Assembly: GCA_003448025.1 (NCBI GenBank)
Contig: DLXL01000154.1
Span: 1-9,527, forward strand
Length of the DNA stretch: 9,527 nucleotides
Source: Saprospirales bacterium
GTDB lineage: Bacteria > Bacteroidota > Bacteroidia > Chitinophagales > Saprospiraceae
Direction: 5' to 3'
Shown: positions 6,771 to 9,527 of the stretch, piece after piece
Numbering within the stretch: position 1 is the first letter of the stretch
Layout of the letters: each line of letters starts with the position of its first letter
Notes under the pieces: generated by a model
Database searches by the model: none
Told to the model about the DNA's origin: nothing
The model's input: only the letters and a program-made list of their open reading frames with translations
Program-made: the position numbers and the translations under genes

Positions 6771-6824
6771 TTTTACCGCAGAGACGGAGAGGCGCAGAGC
6801 GTTGGTTATCTCTCTGCGGTAAAA
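6771..6824. repeat. 14-bp perfect inverted repeat with CGCAGAGA units
   Basis: TTTTACCGCAGAGA (6771-6784) and TCTCTGCGGTAAAA (6811-6824) are exact reverse complements around a 26-nt spacer; GA/TC outside extends the pairing after a one-T bulge. The left arm runs into three 8-bp tandem units: CGCAGAGA (6777), CGGAGAGG (6785) and CGCAGAGC (6793). The design resembles the CGCAGAGA-rich intergenic repeats known from many environmental bacterial genomes (recalled, not searched). No T-run follows on either strand, so it is not a typical terminator, but it could stabilise the 3' end of the preceding transcript. Confidence 0.8.
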
Positions 6825-6867
6825 TCACCTGCTTGTGCTAAGGTCCAGCAGCGCGGCCTAACATAAT

Positions 6868-6898
6868 TTTGGTAATCTCCAATTTTCAGGTATCTTTA
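6868..6898 (+). promoter_or_regulatory. Bacteroidota-type promoter for the 6965-8098 gene
   Basis: TTTG at 6868-6871 is followed by exactly 19 bp and then TATCTTTA at 6891-6898, one base short of the consensus TTTG-N19-TAnnTTTG. Transcription should start a few bases further on, leaving a leader of about 55-60 nt before the ATG at 6965. The promoter overlaps the earlier in-frame start at 6869, which argues for 6965. This is the best promoter in the window. Confidence 0.6.
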
Positions 6899-6964
6899 CA
6901 TGCCGTATCTGACACTTCTCTCCCCTCGCGCCATATTGCGCAAGCACCTCTTGCTCTCTCCATC

Positions 6965-8098
6965 ATGAAACAACTGGCTCTCCTTGGTATTCTGGTATGG
7001 TGTTTAACGCCATCTGCCAACGCTCAGATCACCGTCACCAATGCCGTTTTTCCGGTTGTGGGCGACACCCTGCACTATGCTTTTGGCAACCAGCCCGGGG
7101 CCATTAACCAGATATTCACCCCTCCGGGCGGTAATCAGCAGTGGGATCTGAGCAATCTGCAGCCCACACAATTCTGGAATCAAATCATGAGAAACCCGCA
7201 AACGGGTGTTCATAATGCTTTTTTTCCGGGCGCATCCCTTTGGTTCAGCCCTCCAAACTCTACGGATGAAGTTTATTGGCGGGTTACCGGCAACCAGGTG
7301 CTGGATATGGGGTATTTTGGCAAAGATGAACTGGGCCTGGGCCTGAGCTTATTTTTTAATAAAGTACCAGATCTGGAGGTGTCCTGGGCTCCCATCAATT
7401 TCTTTGACATCCATCAAAGTGCCAGCAACGTCCTGATCGCCTTTGATGCTCCAATCGCTCCGCCTATCCTGCTGAACCTGGTTCCTACCGCTGATTCTTT
7501 CCGCATCCGAGTTACTTATCAGAGAGTTAGTGCCGTCGATGCTTATGGCACAATGTCCATCCCAGGCGGCGCCTTTGAGGTGCTGCGGAGAAAACAAACG
7601 GAATATAAATCCATGGCGGTGGATGTCAAAGTGCCGCCGCTCGGCTGGATTGATATCAGCAGCATCGGTGGACAGCAGCTTCTTCCTTTGGGGACAGACA
7701 CGTTAACTACTTTTCATTTCCTCAACGATGTGTCGAAGGAAGCCATCGCCATTTGCACCCTTAATACCGCGCAAAACACGGTAACCGGGGTTCAGTACAA
7801 AGTGGTGTCTCCCGTTACCGCCACCCAGGCGCCCATGTCCATTGGGCAGCTGGAAACCTATCCCAATCCGGTTCAAAACACCCTTTATGTGCGCTTCCCC
7901 GGTGATGAAACGGGATCAGACTTTCAGTTCATACTGATCAATTCGGAGGGAAAACAAGTCCTGCAGCAGCAAGTCCCTTTGGGTACAACGGAACGCGAGG
8001 TCCATATTCAGGTGAGTCATCTGGCGTCCGGCGTTTATACGTTGGTACTTCAACGCAAGGGGGTAGTGCTTGGGCGTGGCAGGGTAGTCAAGGGGTGA
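6965..8098 (+). CDS. Secreted protein with T9SS type A sorting domain
   Basis: The product has 377 residues. A standard signal peptide occupies 1-20 (MKQLALLGILVWCLTPSANA, cleavage before Q21). The passenger (21 to about 290) is beta-rich and not assigned to a family; it contains GGNQQWDLSNL (55-65), a pattern often seen near the start of such Bacteroidota surface proteins, and GTMSIPGGAFEVLRRKQTEY (195-214). Residues about 295-377 form a type A T9SS sorting domain with YPNPV at 299-303, FILINSEGKQVL at 322-333 and LASGVYTLVL at 353-362. T9SS cargo is secreted and either attached to the surface through an LPS glycan or released, with the C-terminal domain removed. The frame opens at 6869, but the shorter start restores an N-terminal signal peptide and leaves room for the promoter at 6868-6898. 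The end faces the minus-strand glycosyltransferase with a 77-bp gap containing a hairpin. Confidence 0.87.
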   Translation: MKQLALLGILVWCLTPSANAQITVTNAVFPVVGDTLHYAFGNQPGAINQIFTPPGGNQQWDLSNLQPTQFWNQIMRNPQTGVHNAFFPGASLWFSPPNSTDEVYWRVTGNQVLDMGYFGKDELGLGLSLFFNKVPDLEVSWAPINFFDIHQSASNVLIAFDAPIAPPILLNLVPTADSFRIRVTYQRVSAVDAYGTMSIPGGAFEVLRRKQTEYKSMAVDVKVPPLGWIDISSIGGQQLLPLGTDTLTTFHFLNDVSKEAIAICTLNTAQNTVTGVQYKVVSPVTATQAPMSIGQLETYPNPVQNTLYVRFPGDETGSDFQFILINSEGKQVLQQQVPLGTTEREVHIQVSHLASGVYTLVLQRKGVVLGRGRVVKG

Positions 8099-8124
8099 TG
8101 TTGACATCTTTTGCGGCTGCTACA

Positions 8125-8154
8125 AAGGTTGGACCTCTTTCAAGGTCTGGCCTT
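8125..8154. terminator. Hairpin between convergent genes
   Basis: AAGG (8125-8128) pairs with CCTT (8151-8154), and GACCT (8132-8136) pairs with AGGTC (8143-8147) around the loop CTTTCA, with a 3-by-3 internal loop between the two stems. It sits in the 77-bp gap where two genes end facing each other, so bidirectional termination or mRNA end protection is plausible. It lacks a T-run on either side, so a classical intrinsic terminator is not shown. Confidence 0.35.
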
Positions 8155-8175
8155 CACGAGGAATCAAGCTCTGCT

Positions 8176-9171
8176 TTACACCATCAATTGCTCCGTTTGT
8201 ATACCCATTGCACAGGCAAAATGGCCTTTGGGGCACGAGTGGTGTCCGTGGATGCCGCAGGGACGGCAAATCAGGTGCTCATGGGTTTCCACCACATAAG
8301 CACGATCAGAAAGTGGCCCAAAACCAAAATCCGGAACCGTTGAGCAGAAGATGGCTACCACCGGGGCATTCATAGCGGATGCGATATGCATGGGCGATGA
8401 ATCGTTCACATAGTTCATTTGTGCATCCTTCATCAGGGCGGCAGACTGCAATATCGTCAGGGTGCCGGCCAGGTTGAGGCCATCCACTTCCGGACATTGG
8501 CGGAGCAGGTCGTCAACCAGCCTTTTGTCTTCCTCGCCTCCCAGAAAATAGACCTTCTTTCCTGTATTTGCCGGCGAGCGCAGGAAATCTATCCACCGGT
8601 TTGCAGGGTACTGCTTGGTGTACCAAACGGAGGCTGGGGCAATACAGAGATAAGGCGTTTGTTTGAGGCTGCTCACCCGGGCAAAATCTGCCGCTGAGGG
8701 ATATAAGGCCGGTCGGCAAACGGGGGCATTGACCAATCCTTTCAAAAGCTGGTGGTTGCGCGTGGTTTCGTGAATTCCGCCCCCTAATATATGTGGCGCA
8801 CGGTGGTCGAAGAGTTGTGAAAACGGGTTTTTGTCGAACCCTGCAATATGCTTTGCGCCGGAAAATGCTGCCAGAAACCCCGTAACGGCAAAACGGTGTA
8901 CATTAATCACCGCGTCGTATTGCTGCTGCCGGATGCCTTTCCAAAGTTGCCAGATGTTCCGGTACTTATCTTTTTTCTTATCCAGCGTAAACACCGTTCT
9001 GATATGCGGATGGCCTTCAAACAATGCCTCGTTGCCTTTCCGCAGCAGGAAATCTATGCCTGCATCCGGGTAGGCCGCATGCAGGTTTTCCACCAGAGAT
9101 GTGGCCAGGATCACATCGCCAATGAAGGCTGTTTGGATGATGAGGAAAGCTTTTGGATGATGTTGAAACAT
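8176..9171 (-). CDS. Glycosyltransferase family 9 protein, LPS heptosyltransferase-like
   Basis: The product is a 331-residue GT-B-fold glycosyltransferase of family 9, whose characterised members transfer heptose from ADP-heptose to lipopolysaccharide core at the cytoplasmic face of the inner membrane. Visible hallmarks are FLIIQTAFIGDVILATSLVE (9-28) with the family Gly-Asp at 18-19, the central IAPASVWYTKQYP (177-189), which matches the nucleotide-sugar-binding loop with its Ser and Lys, and NDSSPMHIASAMNAP (256-270), the conserved D-S-x-x-x-H segment. A C-terminal cysteine cluster (C302, C305, C313, C320 within CRPCGIHGHHSCPKGHFAC) recurs in heptosyltransferases of this group. Length is normal for the family and no key motif is missing. 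The start is the ATG at 9169-9171; an in-frame TTG three codons earlier is possible but less likely. The exact donor and acceptor are unknown, since many Bacteroidota family 9 enzymes are not true heptosyltransferases. It is not in an obvious glycan operon, lying alone between a secreted protein and a beta-lactamase. Confidence 0.9.
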   Translation of the reverse strand: MFQHHPKAFLIIQTAFIGDVILATSLVENLHAAYPDAGIDFLLRKGNEALFEGHPHIRTVFTLDKKKDKYRNIWQLWKGIRQQQYDAVINVHRFAVTGFLAAFSGAKHIAGFDKNPFSQLFDHRAPHILGGGIHETTRNHQLLKGLVNAPVCRPALYPSAADFARVSSLKQTPYLCIAPASVWYTKQYPANRWIDFLRSPANTGKKVYFLGGEEDKRLVDDLLRQCPEVDGLNLAGTLTILQSAALMKDAQMNYVNDSSPMHIASAMNAPVVAIFCSTVPDFGFGPLSDRAYVVETHEHLICRPCGIHGHHSCPKGHFACAMGIQTEQLMV

Positions 9172-9176
9172 ATACT

Positions 9177-9185
9177 GCAAAGCTA
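9177..9185 (-). promoter_or_regulatory. -7-like box abutting the glycosyltransferase start
   Basis: On the minus strand TAGCTTTGC fits the Bacteroidota -7 consensus TAnnTTTGC exactly and ends 5 bp before the ATG at 9171. There is no good TTTG at -33 spacing (TCTG occurs at 21 bp). If real, transcription would start almost at the ATG and give a leaderless message. A chance match is at least as likely. Confidence 0.2.
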
Positions 9186-9268
9186 TCCGCCTTTGCCATA
9201 TCCTGCCAGATTAAAAATGATAATATTGGTCAATTGCATAGGTTTCTAAAGGAGTGTTACCACGTTCT

Positions 9269-9277
9269 TACCTTCGC
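9269..9277 (+). promoter_or_regulatory. Weak -7 box candidate for the beta-lactamase gene
   Basis: TACCTTCGC differs at one base from TAnnTTTGC and lies 31 bp before the ATG at 9309. TTTC at 9243-9246 could serve as a poor -33 element with a 22-bp spacer. An AAAGGAGTG at 9248-9256 resembles a Shine-Dalgarno sequence but is over 50 bp from the start codon and so cannot serve it. Confidence 0.25.
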
Positions 9278-9308
9278 AGCCTTATTCCACCCGATACTCC
9301 CGATTCAT

Positions 9309-9527
9309 ATGCGTTTCTCTTTCTTCGCCCTGGCACTTTGTTTTATCCTCACGCAGCTGCGTGCCCAATCTGAAGCAGACAAACTGGTTATTTCTCACCT
9401 GACCGGCGATTTCTACATCTACACTACTTTCAATCAATATGAAGATTCACGGGTGATGGCCAACGGCATGTATCTGGTCACCAACAGCGGGGTGGTGATG
9501 ATTGATACGCCCTGGGATACCACGCAG
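9309..9527 (+). CDS. Subclass B1 metallo-beta-lactamase, N-terminal part (cut by window edge)
   Basis: Only the first 73 residues are present; the frame is open to the last base. Residues 1-20 (MRFSFFALALCFILTQLRAQ) are a signal peptide, so the enzyme acts in the periplasm. The mature start KLVISHLTGDFYIYTTFNQY (25-44), then ANGMYLVTNSGVVMIDTPWD (51-70), follows the order and wording of subclass B1 enzymes from Bacteroidota, such as the BlaB type (DKLKDNLYVYTTYN, then NAVYLVTDKGVVVIDCPW, recalled). These zinc enzymes hydrolyse most beta-lactams, including carbapenems. The zinc ligands (H-x-H-x-D and the later His/Cys) lie beyond the window, so catalytic competence cannot be confirmed. The ATG at 9309 is chosen because the signal peptide begins there; no Shine-Dalgarno is present. 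The gene diverges from the glycosyltransferase across 137 bp. A non-lactamase member of the metallo-hydrolase superfamily is possible but less likely, given the B1-style spacing. Confidence 0.8.
   Translation, partial: MRFSFFALALCFILTQLRAQSEADKLVISHLTGDFYIYTTFNQYEDSRVMANGMYLVTNSGVVMIDTPWDTTQ

Noticed and set aside
6869..6964. Upstream start for the second T9SS-sorted protein
   Set aside because: It overlaps a near-consensus promoter and displaces the signal peptide from the N-terminus.
8848..9249. 133-codon plus-strand frame and similar small frames over 8176-9171
   Set aside because: They are antisense to a family 9 glycosyltransferase with all its motifs intact.
1..9527. CRISPR array, tRNA or rRNA genes, or a defence island
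   Set aside because: No spaced direct repeats of CRISPR type, no tRNA cloverleaf or rRNA-like segment, and no nuclease, methylase, toxin or reverse transcriptase motif was found.

Overview
The window looks like a stretch of chromosome from a free-living Bacteroidota bacterium. Three things support this. Two proteins carry a C-terminal type IX secretion (T9SS) sorting domain, a system largely confined to this phylum. None of the starts has a Shine-Dalgarno sequence. The best promoter, at 6868-6898, has the phylum-specific form TTTG-N19-TAnnTTT. Moderate GC and the protein types would fit a Saprospiria- or Chitinophagia-like lineage, but I cannot place it below phylum. No exotic defence or mobile system is evident.

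Layout. A 9-bp tandem repeat (1-45) precedes a large secreted beta-propeller/BNR-repeat protein with a T9SS tail (82-2826). A repeat-rich, non-coding 287 bp follows, with a tandem/inverted repeat and stacked hairpins. Next comes an AT-richer pair of convergent genes: a cytoplasmic orphan (3114-4034, +) and a small secreted DUF1349-type lectin-fold protein (4077-4739, -). A 426-bp gap (4740-5165) holds the DUF1349 promoter candidate, a strong imperfect inverted repeat, a G8 tract and a promoter box for the next gene. That gene is a secreted protein of unknown function (5166-6755, +). A CGCAGAGA-type inverted repeat and a well-formed promoter separate it from a second T9SS-sorted secreted protein (6965-8098, +). 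A family 9 glycosyltransferase (heptosyltransferase-like) lies on the minus strand (8176-9171). The right edge cuts a subclass B1 metallo-beta-lactamase after its first 73 residues (9309-9527, +).

How the genes relate. Five of the seven genes encode exported proteins, so the region mainly supplies cell-surface or secreted products. The glycosyltransferase probably contributes to the lipopolysaccharide or surface glycan; in this phylum T9SS cargo is attached to a form of LPS, but a direct link here is only inference. The genes do not form one operon: strands alternate, and most gaps hold a repeat or a promoter candidate. The most novel protein is the orphan at 3114-4034. The most interesting non-coding material is the set of structured repeats in nearly every long gap.
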